A stretch of 64,000 bases of DNA from Limibacter armeniacum (GCF_036880985.1 NZ_JBAJNO010000008.1:1-64000); one strand, 5' to 3'. Shown: positions 17,172-25,493, counted from the first letter of the stretch. Notes: generated from the letters alone by a model not told the origin. Program-made: numbers and translations.

Positions 17172-18158
17172 TTAGGCTTGGTCGTTGATCCAAACCGCAT
17201 CTAGGGTGGCAAACTGAACACCAAAGGCAAGCGCAAGGAAGATGGCCAACGTTTTAGGGTTGGTCTTCATTACCTCGATTTTCTCCTGGTCAGATTCACC
17301 GTCAATACCCACACACATATTCCATTCAGGAGAAATGATCACACGTTGAGAGGTACCCATTCCAGCCAAAGGAACAATCTCACACATACCCGCTGAGCCT
17401 TCCAAGTAGGTTTGCTCATACTTGGTATTGTATGGATTTGCACCAGTCTCGGCTTTGTAATCGTCACAATATTTATCGTAAACATTGTAACTCATGTACA
17501 TCTTAACAGGTCTGCTTCTGAAGGCATCGTCAATTTGACGGTACATGTCTTTAAGCTTCGTTAGTGCATCCGCTGAAGTGATTGCACCTGTAGCAATGAC
17601 GTTACCTCTTGTAAGGTCAAAACCTTCTGTTGCATCACCAGCATTGTCTATCGCTGATTGCGCGCCAATGGCAAGCTCATCCGTGATGATCTTAAAGAAG
17701 CCATTATTCACATCCACCGCATCGGTACCAGCACTGTTATAGATGCCATTAAACAGGACATCCATATTCAGTTCATGACCTACAGTAGCGAGAATCTGCT
17801 CAAAAAATTCTTTCTCAAAAGGATGGTCACTTGCATCGACACCCTTTTTCATAAGCATGGCTAACCATGACTTACGGTATTCCAATGGGTTTTCTTCCAA
17901 GTTGACCTCACCAATCTGTACCTGCAAGGTCCTTGGCTTGATGGCACCCACATTGGCTTTTTTAGACCAATCCTTACCGTAAGGTTTTAGGAGCTTTTCA
18001 AGTTGCAGCGTGGAAAGAACATAACGGTCCTTGATTCCTGGCAAGACATTAAAGTGATTGAAAATGTCATCCATGGAAGTGGTGGGGATGGTAATCAGCT
18101 CTCGCTGAAATTCCTCACAGTATTGCTGTAATGCTTCAATATTAATAGCGTCAGGCAT
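17172..18158 (-). CDS. Major capsid protein, HK97-like
   Basis: 328 aa. Capsid shell subunit. N-terminal helical arm (1-40), then the extended E-loop-like region, spine-like helix SADALTKLKDMYRQIDDAFRS (about 194-214), KMYMSYNVYDKYCDDY (P-domain strand and helix), and the A-domain-like C-terminus VPLAGMGTSQRVIISPEWNMCVGID followed by FGVQFATLDAVWIND. Located just after the S49 protease-scaffold gene, as in HK97-type head modules. No long cleaved delta domain is visible at the N-terminus, so scaffolding is probably supplied by the upstream gene. Confidence 0.85.
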   Translation of the reverse strand: MPDAINIEALQQYCEEFQRELITIPTTSMDDIFNHFNVLPGIKDRYVLSTLQLEKLLKPYGKDWSKKANVGAIKPRTLQVQIGEVNLEENPLEYRKSWLAMLMKKGVDASDHPFEKEFFEQILATVGHELNMDVLFNGIYNSAGTDAVDVNNGFFKIITDELAIGAQSAIDNAGDATEGFDLTRGNVIATGAITSADALTKLKDMYRQIDDAFRSRPVKMYMSYNVYDKYCDDYKAETGANPYNTKYEQTYLEGSAGMCEIVPLAGMGTSQRVIISPEWNMCVGIDGESDQEKIEVMKTNPKTLAIFLALAFGVQFATLDAVWINDQA

Positions 18159-18185
18159 TTCTATGAAATGTTAGAAGGTGAAGGA

Positions 18186-19466
18186 TTATTTTCTCATTCT
18201 GGCGATACGCTCCTGTCTTTGTTTTCCGACAGTAGAAAAGTGAGCGGCTTCAGCGTCAGTAGATGGGCTGCTGTCGTTGTCGCTATTGCCAGTAGCTGGT
18301 TGCGTACTGCTTGCGGACGGACTCTTTTCCAGCTCCTGGATACGAGCCTCAAGCGTAGCTATATTTTCGTTAGCTGCTGAAAGATCAGAGTTGGCTGTTT
18401 CCAAATTGGCATTGGCAGTTTCAAGCTGCGTTTGTACCGCTTCTGATGCAGCCAAAGACTGCTCGATGGTATCCATCTGTTCGTTGTTAAGCACAACGCC
18501 CTCTTCTGTAGCGTCAAGCTCAGTAGCGTTTAAAGCTGCAAAAGTGCGTGCCCATTTGTTGGTGGTGATATTTGACATTTTGGTATTGGTCTTTTTTGAA
18601 GAATTTGATTTATCTGTAAGTGCGGATAACCTTTTGAGTGCAAAGTTTTCATCTCCAATGGCATCGATCAGACCAACTTCCAATGCTTCGCTGCTGGTGA
18701 AAATGGCTCCTTTGAACAAGGTCTTATGATTTAGCTTCAACTTTCCACGTCGGTTTTTCTTGATACCGTTCACAAAGGCATTGTTAAGTGGGTTCAGGAT
18801 TTTTTGCTTATATGGTTCAGTGTTACCTTCCATCAATGCCCTGTACTCACTGTTTTTTTCTGAGGCATCATCAGCGTAAATACTATTGAACTTTACGCCC
18901 AAACTTTCCCAATACTCACGGTCATCTACATAATTCATCATTGCACCAATAGAGCCGATCAGGTTGGTATCATGTGAGCTAATAATCTCATCTGCTGCAC
19001 TGGCAATCCACATAGCAGCAGAAGCGGCCATTCCATCACTGACAAAAGCAGCAACAGGTTTACGGGTATTTCGGATTGTATCTACCAATGTTTGTGTACC
19101 ATCAGCCTGACCACCTGGAGAGTCAATATCCAACAGGATAGCGTCAATATCCGGATCATTATCAAAGGCAATAATTTGTTTTGATTTGGTAATGGTCCCC
19201 TCAGGGCCACACTGTTGGTCATTCTTCATGACAACACCATGGATCTTGACAACCCCGAATCTTCTCTGCTTACTTACTCCACTGGAGGCAACAGTATAAT
19301 TCATCGTGTTGGAGCGGTGCGCTTCCCGAAGCTGAGCAAGGTCTTTTCCTTCCCAGAAACTACGTCCGGACAATATGGAGTTGATCAGTGGTACAAATCC
19401 TTTGACAGAGTCTTGATTAATAGCCCAGACGCTATTAAGTATGGTAGAAATAAGTGCTGTATTCAT
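18186..19466 (-). CDS. S49-family prohead protease with C-terminal scaffold region
   Basis: 426 aa. Residues about 65-280 form an S49 (SppA-like) serine peptidase: LLDIDSPGGQADGT (111-124), nucleophile Ser149 in DGMAASAAMWIAS, and Lys204 as candidate general base 55 residues later. Residues 297-426 are a separate helical, Ala/Glu/Asn-rich coiled coil with a low-complexity Ser/Asp linker, like capsid scaffolds. An in-frame ATG at 18578 (MSNITTNKW) could start an independent scaffold protein, as lambda Nu3 does within C. Immediately upstream of the capsid gene. First gene after a terminator, so a promoter is expected in 19467-19555. Confidence 0.85.
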   Translation of the reverse strand: MNTALISTILNSVWAINQDSVKGFVPLINSILSGRSFWEGKDLAQLREAHRSNTMNYTVASSGVSKQRRFGVVKIHGVVMKNDQQCGPEGTITKSKQIIAFDNDPDIDAILLDIDSPGGQADGTQTLVDTIRNTRKPVAAFVSDGMAASAAMWIASAADEIISSHDTNLIGSIGAMMNYVDDREYWESLGVKFNSIYADDASEKNSEYRALMEGNTEPYKQKILNPLNNAFVNGIKKNRRGKLKLNHKTLFKGAIFTSSEALEVGLIDAIGDENFALKRLSALTDKSNSSKKTNTKMSNITTNKWARTFAALNATELDATEEGVVLNNEQMDTIEQSLAASEAVQTQLETANANLETANSDLSAANENIATLEARIQELEKSPSASSTQPATGNSDNDSSPSTDAEAAHFSTVGKQRQERIARMRK

Positions 19467-19555
19467 TGCGCTTCAGTTCGGTGATTCGATTTTGAAGCAA
19501 TAACAGGATAGGAGATGTTTTCCCGTAGGACAAAAAGTTGTTCAATAGAAAGGTG

Positions 19556-19586
19556 AAAAAGCCTCCCGGTGATGGGAGGCTTTCTT
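19556..19586 (-). terminator. Terminator after the 944-aa gene
   Basis: GCCTCCC / GGGAGGC stem with 6-nt loop (19561-19580), followed on the minus strand by TTTTTC. It separates the tube-LRR unit from the head operon. Confidence 0.8.
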
Positions 19587-19587
19587 G

Positions 19588-22422
19588 TTATATAGTGGCC
19601 AGTGTTGTTCCACTTACATTCTTGACAGTAAAGGTACCGCCACTGTTTTTGATTACGGTAAAGTCATCGGCAACAACATCGCTGGTATCTGCTACCGTTA
19701 TTTCCAAATCCCCTTCCGTAATGATATAGTTTGCATTGGAGTTCCCATCATCGTTATAGCGGGACACCCACTGACAACCCGACCAATCCAAGACACCACT
19801 CATACCATTTCCCCTGTAGTTGAGTCTTCTCAGTTCTCCATTCACATTAAGCATGTTCCTTATTTTACCCTCTATATTGAAAAAGAAATTGTAACTCCTG
19901 AAGCCGAACTCGACATTGGCAAAATCATAATCAAAGTTATCAGGCATGGAGTCCATATTCCTGAACAGGATCTGAGACCTTACTGAGTAACTACCTGCCT
20001 TGAATGGTGTTACGCCAGTCACCAATGGCAATTCAAAAAGATAGAGGTACCCATTACCAAACTCGTTATGTATCCTGACGTTTGACAGGTCCAGTACCCC
20101 TGTAAGGTTAGGCAAATAAGAAATCACAAAGTCACCTTTACCCAAGTTGGTAGTGTTAGAGAATAGCAAAGTATCACAAGCCATTTGCGACAGGCTAAAC
20201 TGAGGGTATCCAGTATCCGAAGGATCACTGATATCCACATCAAAATCAAGCCCACTAAAGTCAGCCGTACCAACTGTATTACCAATGGTTGCCAGTAATG
20301 GATTGTTGGATACAATACATACACCATTGTTGTTTTGGTACCCACCTGCATAGGTAGTTTGTATTGATTTCACCTTCTCCAGTAATGGGTGGTTGTTGAT
20401 TCTCAGCTCTATAGTACGATCATCTGTGTAATTGATAGGCATATCAATCTCCTGCAATATATCATTGTCCCTTGCATAGAACCTTACCAGTGCTGTATCT
20501 GCAAATGAGATCCTTTCCAGTTTAGGATTGTACCATAACCTGAAATAGGCATTGCCCTGAAGTACAGATAACTTTGAGTCACTACCGTCTATCAGGCGTA
20601 AATTCGCATTATTGTTGGCTATAAACTGTCTTCCGCCATTTACCTCATCTCCAATAATTGACTCCTTGAAGATGATTTCCTCCAGATTTGTTTGATCATT
20701 GATAGTGAAAAAGTCTCCAAACCTTGCATACAATGCTTTAAATGTCCCCTTGATGGCATCATTGCCAAATTCTGAATTGTTGATGCTTATATCCTGATAG
20801 TTATTAGGATCATCATTTACACTGGCTACCGCCAATACCATCATATCACCATCATCATTAATAGCATATCGGGTAATACTGCTTGATGCCCCTTGGTCGC
20901 TTTGATATCCGCTATCCTTTTCAAAAAAGACATTGGCACATTGCAGCCTTTCCCGCAGTGGGTTTTTCAGTACCTGCTCTATATAGTTGTCATCCCCAAA
21001 GAAGCTCAGGTAAAACCAGTGGCTCCATAGCTTGATGGTCATCTGACTGCCAGCTTCCTGCAACAGCTCATTGAACACGTCCAGATAGACAGCTGCAATA
21101 CGGTTAAGTGAAAGGTCATAGGTGGCTGTAGAAGCATTTGCCGCATCAGTAAAATCTACATTATAGATGCTTAGCTTTTTCATATCAAGCTCTATCAGGC
21201 TATCAGGTTCCGTATGGTAAAATTCCACAATCGATCCCTCCAAACCATAGTACGATTCCATACCAGTGGCATTGATAAACACATTGTTGTATGGTCCCCG
21301 GACAATGATCAGCCCTTCTCCTGAATTCTGAGAAAAACGGTTACGCAGATCAAAATACCCTTTCTTCATCTTCACTTTCACAAGGCCAAAAGTAGCGGTC
21401 GTAAATGTCCAGCCTTCCCCGTTGCCGTCAAAGTTCTCTCCGCCCAGCTTTTCCATCAGGTCAATACATGATTGGTCTGGTTCCTCTCCAGGAATAAGCG
21501 GAAACCCTTGTGCTGAAGACTCAAACCCAAACTCATCTACCAGTACGCCAATCTTAAAGGTACGTCCTGTAAAGGTCTGATTACTGCCAATGTTATCGAC
21601 CTGTTCCAGTATTGACAAAAGCTTATCCTTTTGGAGTATGGCATTGGTAACATCTACCGTAACATCTTGCTGCTTAATCCAATCACCCAAAGTCAGGTTC
21701 AGGTTATTGGCATTCTTCAAACATAAGTAAACAAGGTTGGTCCATCCGGCATCGCTCAGGTCTACATCACCCGAAATCAGTGCATCACAAAACTGAAATC
21801 CTGATACGGAGCTTTTACCATCTTCCAAATACAGATAGGAAAGTCCTGCATCCGGATCATGTACCCATTCATAATTGTTGGTGCCCTGTACCAGTAGTGC
21901 TTCAGGGTTGCCACTCTCTACAATAAGGTCTGGTATCTTGACTTCTGTTTCGGTGGCTCCCTCATAGAATGGAATATCACAAGCTGACTGATAACGGCAA
22001 GATAGGCGGTACCCGTTTTTGTCAGCAGTTTGAGCGCCTGATCCGTCATCATAGGTGATCCGGGCTGGAAGCTCCTTGGTGCCAACGGCTCTTACGTCTC
22101 CGTTCTGATACTCACAAAGCAGGATCAACTCTTTCCCTATTATCTCGCTTAGCTCGGTGGTTACAATCTCCCGCACCTTTGGGAGCTGGAAAGAAAGTGC
22201 CGTATCAAAGTATTCTCCCTGGCTACTTTGGTTTTCCTTAACTGTCAGTGAGCCGCTTTCCTGCGTGAAGTAGATTTCCTTCCACACCTTGGTAGGATAC
22301 AGCTCTATATCACCATCCAGCTTGGCACCTATTTGTTCGGGAAAGGAGGCTATTTCCTCTTCCAGTACGTACTGGATCTTGGCCAGTCCGCCAATATTGG
22401 TTTGTCCTGAGTAGGTTGTCAT
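19588..22422 (-). CDS. Tube-like domain fused to leucine-rich-repeat-like region
   Basis: 944 aa, no signal peptide. Residues about 10-155 match the pattern of the 190-aa tube-like protein: GDIELYPTKV (37-46), IYFTQESGSLTVKENQSSQGE region (50-70), LILLCEYQNGDVRAVG (99-114), DKNGYRLSCRYQSACDIPFY (134-153). Residues about 170-900 carry irregular repeats with LRR character (LPNLTGVLDLSNVRI, NPLLATIGNTV, LRRLNYRGNGMSGVLDWSGC), and the C-terminus is beta-rich. A phage structural base carrying a large binding domain is the most economical reading: receptor binding, surface display, or decoration. It forms a two-gene unit with the 153-aa gene, outside the head and tail operons. Confidence 0.6.
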   Translation of the reverse strand: MTTYSGQTNIGGLAKIQYVLEEEIASFPEQIGAKLDGDIELYPTKVWKEIYFTQESGSLTVKENQSSQGEYFDTALSFQLPKVREIVTTELSEIIGKELILLCEYQNGDVRAVGTKELPARITYDDGSGAQTADKNGYRLSCRYQSACDIPFYEGATETEVKIPDLIVESGNPEALLVQGTNNYEWVHDPDAGLSYLYLEDGKSSVSGFQFCDALISGDVDLSDAGWTNLVYLCLKNANNLNLTLGDWIKQQDVTVDVTNAILQKDKLLSILEQVDNIGSNQTFTGRTFKIGVLVDEFGFESSAQGFPLIPGEEPDQSCIDLMEKLGGENFDGNGEGWTFTTATFGLVKVKMKKGYFDLRNRFSQNSGEGLIIVRGPYNNVFINATGMESYYGLEGSIVEFYHTEPDSLIELDMKKLSIYNVDFTDAANASTATYDLSLNRIAAVYLDVFNELLQEAGSQMTIKLWSHWFYLSFFGDDNYIEQVLKNPLRERLQCANVFFEKDSGYQSDQGASSSITRYAINDDGDMMVLAVASVNDDPNNYQDISINNSEFGNDAIKGTFKALYARFGDFFTINDQTNLEEIIFKESIIGDEVNGGRQFIANNNANLRLIDGSDSKLSVLQGNAYFRLWYNPKLERISFADTALVRFYARDNDILQEIDMPINYTDDRTIELRINNHPLLEKVKSIQTTYAGGYQNNNGVCIVSNNPLLATIGNTVGTADFSGLDFDVDISDPSDTGYPQFSLSQMACDTLLFSNTTNLGKGDFVISYLPNLTGVLDLSNVRIHNEFGNGYLYLFELPLVTGVTPFKAGSYSVRSQILFRNMDSMPDNFDYDFANVEFGFRSYNFFFNIEGKIRNMLNVNGELRRLNYRGNGMSGVLDWSGCQWVSRYNDDGNSNANYIITEGDLEITVADTSDVVADDFTVIKNSGGTFTVKNVSGTTLATI

Positions 22423-22433
22423 GTTGTTATCAA

Positions 22434-22895
22434 TTAGAAAAGTATATCATCATTTGTATTGGTGGCGAGAAAATGATCCAGCTCTTTTTTGTGGTTTGAG
22501 CGTTGCCAAGTCTTGTAGGCTGTTTCACGCTGGAGGTCATCTTCAGAGATTTGGTGAAGCTCCAAAAACTCACTGATGATCAAAAGCACATTATGGCCAT
22601 GGTTACGCTTGGCATTGTAGAGCACAAAGTCCAGCATTTCTTTGCAAAACCATTCCTTGATCAGTCGTTGGAGGCGGTACCGTCTGGATAGTGTAGGGTT
22701 GTGCATCAGTACATGCACACGGTTGTACTTCTCTGCTTGCTCCAGCATATGGAGCATACGTTTACGGTCAGGTCCTTTCTGACCGATACATAAATTAGGA
22801 TTGATGCGAAGCCGTTTCTGCTTGTTGCGCTTCTTCAAAAACTTGTACAGGTAATTATCCAGCAAAAGTACTGTAGGGCTTAACCTCATTGACAT
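22434..22895 (-). CDS. Basic helical phage protein, first gene of the tube-LRR unit
   Basis: 153 aa, rich in Lys/Arg in the first half (KKRNKQKRLRINP, RRYRLQRLIKEW) and acidic at the end. No family recognised. It lies 11 bp upstream of the 944-aa gene and directly downstream of a repeat-bearing promoter region. Could be a regulator or an assembly factor for the downstream protein; the basic character allows nucleic-acid binding, but there is no clear HTH. Confidence 0.55.
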   Translation of the reverse strand: MSMRLSPTVLLLDNYLYKFLKKRNKQKRLRINPNLCIGQKGPDRKRMLHMLEQAEKYNRVHVLMHNPTLSRRYRLQRLIKEWFCKEMLDFVLYNAKRNHGHNVLLIISEFLELHQISEDDLQRETAYKTWQRSNHKKELDHFLATNTNDDILF

Positions 22896-22966
22896 AGGTC
22901 ATGGATTTGATTTCCACAAAAAAATAAGCTGGATAATGGGTAGTGTAAGAGGGGTTGATTGGGATA

Positions 22967-23030
22967 TACATTTGTCCGTTATAGACCTTTCTAATAGGAC
23001 AAATGTACATAAAATAGGACAAATGTACAT
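22967..23030. promoter_or_regulatory. Repeated promoter/operator sites upstream of late unit
   Basis: An 18-bp sequence, AATAGGACAAATGTACAT, occurs twice in tandem (22993-23010, 23013-23030; 20-bp period). An 11-bp inverted copy, TACATTTGTCC, is at 22967-22977. Each copy contains TACATTTG, matching the Bacteroidota -7 element TAnnTTTG; the two direct copies face the 153-aa gene. No well-spaced TTG element is visible, so an activator-dependent phage promoter or repressor operators are both possible. Confidence 0.5.
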
Positions 23031-23130
23031 GGTCAAAATCTTGGATATGTCAGATTTTGTACTATTCCCATAATTCTGACCAAATACGAAATTTCAGTGA
23101 TTTAGTGGCTCCGTGGAGAGTTGGGAAAAA

Positions 23131-23419
23131 GTGTTGATTTTGTTGATTTGTTGATAGTCTATGTTAAGTGTTAGTTTATCAATGAGTTATAAGATCAACA
23201 TTTTTGGTAAATCTGATCAACAGCATGTTGTTTGTTGATCGGTTTTTGACCCTTTTTGGTGTGTTTTGTTAAAATACTTTAAAAAACCTGACTAATTCTC
23301 TCCTTAGCTGATCAACACTTTTGTTGATTATCAACATTTTTAAAAATTTTGTTGATTGTGTAAGTTATTGATAGTTAGTTTTTTATATACCATTATCAAC
23401 AAATCAACAAAATCAACAC
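23131..23419. repeat. GTTGAT repeat cluster within 26-bp inverted repeats, candidate origin
   Basis: Perfect 26-bp inverted repeats (23131-23156 and 23394-23419), each holding three GTTGAT motifs 8-9 bp apart. Between them lie further motifs: GTTGAT at 23234, 23323, 23351 and ATCAAC at 23194, 23216, 23311, 23330. That makes 13 copies in 289 bp of very AT-rich DNA; two more follow at 23538 and 23554. The region has no gene and separates early and late operons. Iterated sites in AT-rich DNA beside a replication module fit an origin of replication; a regulator-binding hub is the alternative. Confidence 0.55.
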
Positions 23420-23510
23420 TATTTTCAACTTCGCTGAGTTTTACTGAGAACTAAATCTTTAGTTATTGTATTATCCCTATTTTTTTTTCGATTCGTTTTT
23501 TTTCAGGCAT

Positions 23511-23537
23511 AAAAAAGCCTTTGGGAATCCAAAGGCT
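23511..23537 (-). terminator. Early operon terminator
   Basis: AGCCTTTGG / CCAAAGGCT stem (23516-23537) with a 4-nt loop, then TTTTTTATG on the minus strand. It follows the last early gene and insulates the repeat-rich region. Confidence 0.8.
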
Positions 23538-23561
23538 GTTGATCTGTTGTTTTGTTGATAA

Positions 23562-23759
23562 TCAATCCAGACTATCCAATGCATATTCTTCCTGCCATTT
23601 ATAAGATTTTCCTGCAACCGTATCTTTTATGTCTTTATTGAAGTCGATAATAGCCGGGAGTAGGAGCAGCACCATCACACATATCAGACAGATAAAACCA
23701 ATAATGGCGGTGTAATTAATATTTCTTTCCATCATAAACAGGTTTAGTTGTCCATACAT
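23562..23759 (-). CDS. Small single-pass membrane protein
   Basis: 65 aa, last gene of the early operon. One strong membrane helix (IIGFICLICVMVLLLLPAII, about 19-38) and a charged C-terminal tail. The first Met overlaps the upstream gene by 16 bp; Met9 or Met10 (23735, 23732) are alternatives that avoid the overlap. Function unknown. Confidence 0.5.
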   Translation of the reverse strand: MYGQLNLFMMERNINYTAIIGFICLICVMVLLLLPAIIDFNKDIKDTVAGKSYKWQEEYALDSLD

Positions 23760-24421
23760 TTAGGGCACGTCTTACCATCCACGTATAGTTTGTCTTCACA
23801 ATACCAACATTGCATGGTTTTTTTTGGTCTATCAACTGGTCTAGTTCGATTAAATGCCAATCTCCATCCTGCATGAAGAAACAAGTCCACGCCTTTGTAG
23901 TTGGCCACTTGCATAATTGCGGCTAACGCTGCACCTGCCTGATATTCTCGTGTTGTTCCTGGTCCTTCCGGATCAAGTGCTAGTACCTTTTTTTCGGCAT
24001 ATACCAGGGCATGTTCTATACTTTTGAATGTAGGTTGTTTTCCTGCCAGGTTCTTTTCATACACATAGCCAATGGTACTGATCATTAGCTTCCCTTCATT
24101 GTTGCTAATCCAATCACAAATCCAAAGAAAAGAACTTGCTAATTTATCCTCAAAAGTGTCTTTGATAAAGATTGGGTAAAATGTCTGAATATGGAAGTTG
24201 AACGTTTCTGGATTTACAAAATTCACAAGAGTTAAACTGTTAATGTAATGTTTGATATATGCTTTTTTGTTGAGGTTTGCAGCTTCAGCTGCTTTTCCCA
24301 GGTCAGAGCTTGCCCTTAGTATATTGTGATATTGACAATGTTCTTCTTCTTTAAAGTCTTTTGATTTTACTCTGATATAGGCATTGTGTATAAACTGAGT
24401 AAGCCGAGTTGATTTTGCCAT
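23744..24421 (-). CDS. Phage protein with C-terminal zinc ribbon
   Basis: 225 aa. Mostly helical, with a C-terminal CWYCEDKLYVDGKTCPKC motif (two CxxC pairs about 10 residues apart), a zinc ribbon typical of nucleic-acid-associated proteins. Second-last gene of the early operon. No catalytic motif recognised. It could contact the adjacent repeat region or the replication proteins; that is a guess from context. Confidence 0.6.
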   Translation of the reverse strand: MAKSTRLTQFIHNAYIRVKSKDFKEEEHCQYHNILRASSDLGKAAEAANLNKKAYIKHYINSLTLVNFVNPETFNFHIQTFYPIFIKDTFEDKLASSFLWICDWISNNEGKLMISTIGYVYEKNLAGKQPTFKSIEHALVYAEKKVLALDPEGPGTTREYQAGAALAAIMQVANYKGVDLFLHAGWRLAFNRTRPVDRPKKTMQCWYCEDKLYVDGKTCPKCMDN

Positions 24422-24440
24422 TGATTTTTGTAGTTAAAAT

Positions 24441-24463
24441 GGGAGGGGTGAGAAGTCCCTCCC
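24441..24463 (-). terminator. Hairpin between early genes
   Basis: GGGAGGG / CCCTCCC 7-bp GC-rich stem with 9-nt loop, followed on the minus strand by ATTTTAAC. Probably an attenuator within the early operon. Confidence 0.4.
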
Positions 24464-24485
24464 GTTAGGTGAAAAATGCACGAGT

Positions 24486-24647
24486 TTATTCAGAATCATC
24501 ATCATCACTGTCATAGTAATAATCGTCATCATCATCATCGTATGACCATATATTTTGACTTCCTTTCTTCTTGTCTAATAAGCTTCCCAGTAGTGAGACG
24601 AAAGCCAAGACAATAAAGTAGAGTAGCATTACTTTTATAAGGGCCAT
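24486..24647 (-). CDS. 53-aa membrane protein with Asp-rich tail
   Basis: Start ATG at 24647, stop TAA at 24486-24488. N-terminal membrane helix (VMLLYFIVLAFVSLLGSLL), a Lys cluster, then a tail with runs of Asp and Tyr (DDDDDDYYYDSDDDD). Sits in line between early genes on the same strand, with gaps of 18 and 64 bp. The tail is very acidic and could mimic nucleic acid or bind cations or a basic protein. The Asp codons are mostly GAT, so repeat slippage could also have lengthened the tail. Confidence 0.5.
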   Translation of the reverse strand: MALIKVMLLYFIVLAFVSLLGSLLDKKKGSQNIWSYDDDDDDYYYDSDDDDSE

Positions 24648-24665
24648 GGTTTTAGGGGTTATTGA

Positions 24666-25004
24666 TTAATAATAAGATGTGGGAGTCCCTGATCCATCTC
24701 TTTGATCACGTTTAAACTCAGCATTGACTTTTGCTTCTATAGCTTCATCCATATCATAAAAAACACCAACCTCTTTATAGTAATGAGTATGACCTTTTGG
24801 CTTTTTCATAAGCTTTATGATATTATTTTCGAAGATTTCAAGTTTGAATTTTTCTTGATCGATATGGTTTCTTATTTCTCGATGATGTTTTTTAGACTCT
24901 TTTAGTTTTTTAGCATCATCTATATTTAGAAAAATGACCAAGGCTATCAACATGAAAAGAAAGCCTAACTCAATGCTTAGAATTATTCCATTAGAACTAC
25001 TCAT
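24666..25004 (-). CDS. Single-pass membrane protein with helical tail
   Basis: 112 aa from Met 25004, which overlaps the upstream stop by 8 bp; longer versions would lie inside that gene. One membrane helix (IELGFLFMLIALVIFLNI, about 11-28), then a basic coiled-coil-like region (LKESKKHHREIRNHIDQEKFKLEIFENNIIKL) and a mixed C-terminus. Unknown function; one of several small membrane proteins in the early operon. Confidence 0.5.
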   Translation of the reverse strand: MSSSNGIILSIELGFLFMLIALVIFLNIDDAKKLKESKKHHREIRNHIDQEKFKLEIFENNIIKLMKKPKGHTHYYKEVGVFYDMDEAIEAKVNAEFKRDQRDGSGTPTSYY

Positions 25005-25491
25005 TATTATTAATGAAAAGGTGTTTGTACTCAGTGAATGTGATTTCTTTACAGTCTTTTGGAGGGTCAAACTTAAATGTATCGCTGACCATAAAACCAT
25101 AGTATTTTTTATTTCTAAATGAGTATCCTATATGATTAGGAAAGCCTTTATAACCGACGCATTGATTCAGCTCTTTTCTACCTATTAGAAGACATTCATC
25201 CATTTCTTTTTGTATCGTCTTACCTAATTTGGTGTTCAGTTTTGGCATCCATTCATGACTAGAATTATAGACGTTCTTCCAAACCTTGGTATCCACCTCA
25301 ACATCCTTATCAAAGGTTACAGAGGAAAAACCTCCTTGAGCTGCAAAGTCATCAGGACGGTAATGTTTAATGTTGTACTTAAAACAGAAATCAATTTGAT
25401 CATCATAAGCTTGTTCCATTCTTCTTTCCAGTTCCTGAAACTTCTTACCTGTCTCGGTTTTCTTTTCTGTGATATAATAAATCGTTGCCAT
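24997..25491 (-). CDS. Early phage hypothetical protein
   Basis: 164 aa, soluble alpha/beta. Aromatic-rich C-terminal half (GYSFRNKKYYGFMVSDTFKFDPP). No family recognised. Two bases separate it from the upstream gene; the downstream membrane gene starts within its last codons. Confidence 0.55.
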   Translation of the reverse strand: MATIYYITEKKTETGKKFQELERRMEQAYDDQIDFCFKYNIKHYRPDDFAAQGGFSSVTFDKDVEVDTKVWKNVYNSSHEWMPKLNTKLGKTIQKEMDECLLIGRKELNQCVGYKGFPNHIGYSFRNKKYYGFMVSDTFKFDPPKDCKEITFTEYKHLFINNNE

Positions 25492-25493
25492 GG

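Noticed and set aside
2346-22422. Many antisense open frames across the late genes
   Set aside because: Their translations are low-complexity shadows of the minus-strand structural genes, without promoters or signals.
19588-22422. Diversity-generating retroelement target in the LRR-like protein
   Set aside because: No reverse transcriptase, accessory gene or template repeat seen in the window.
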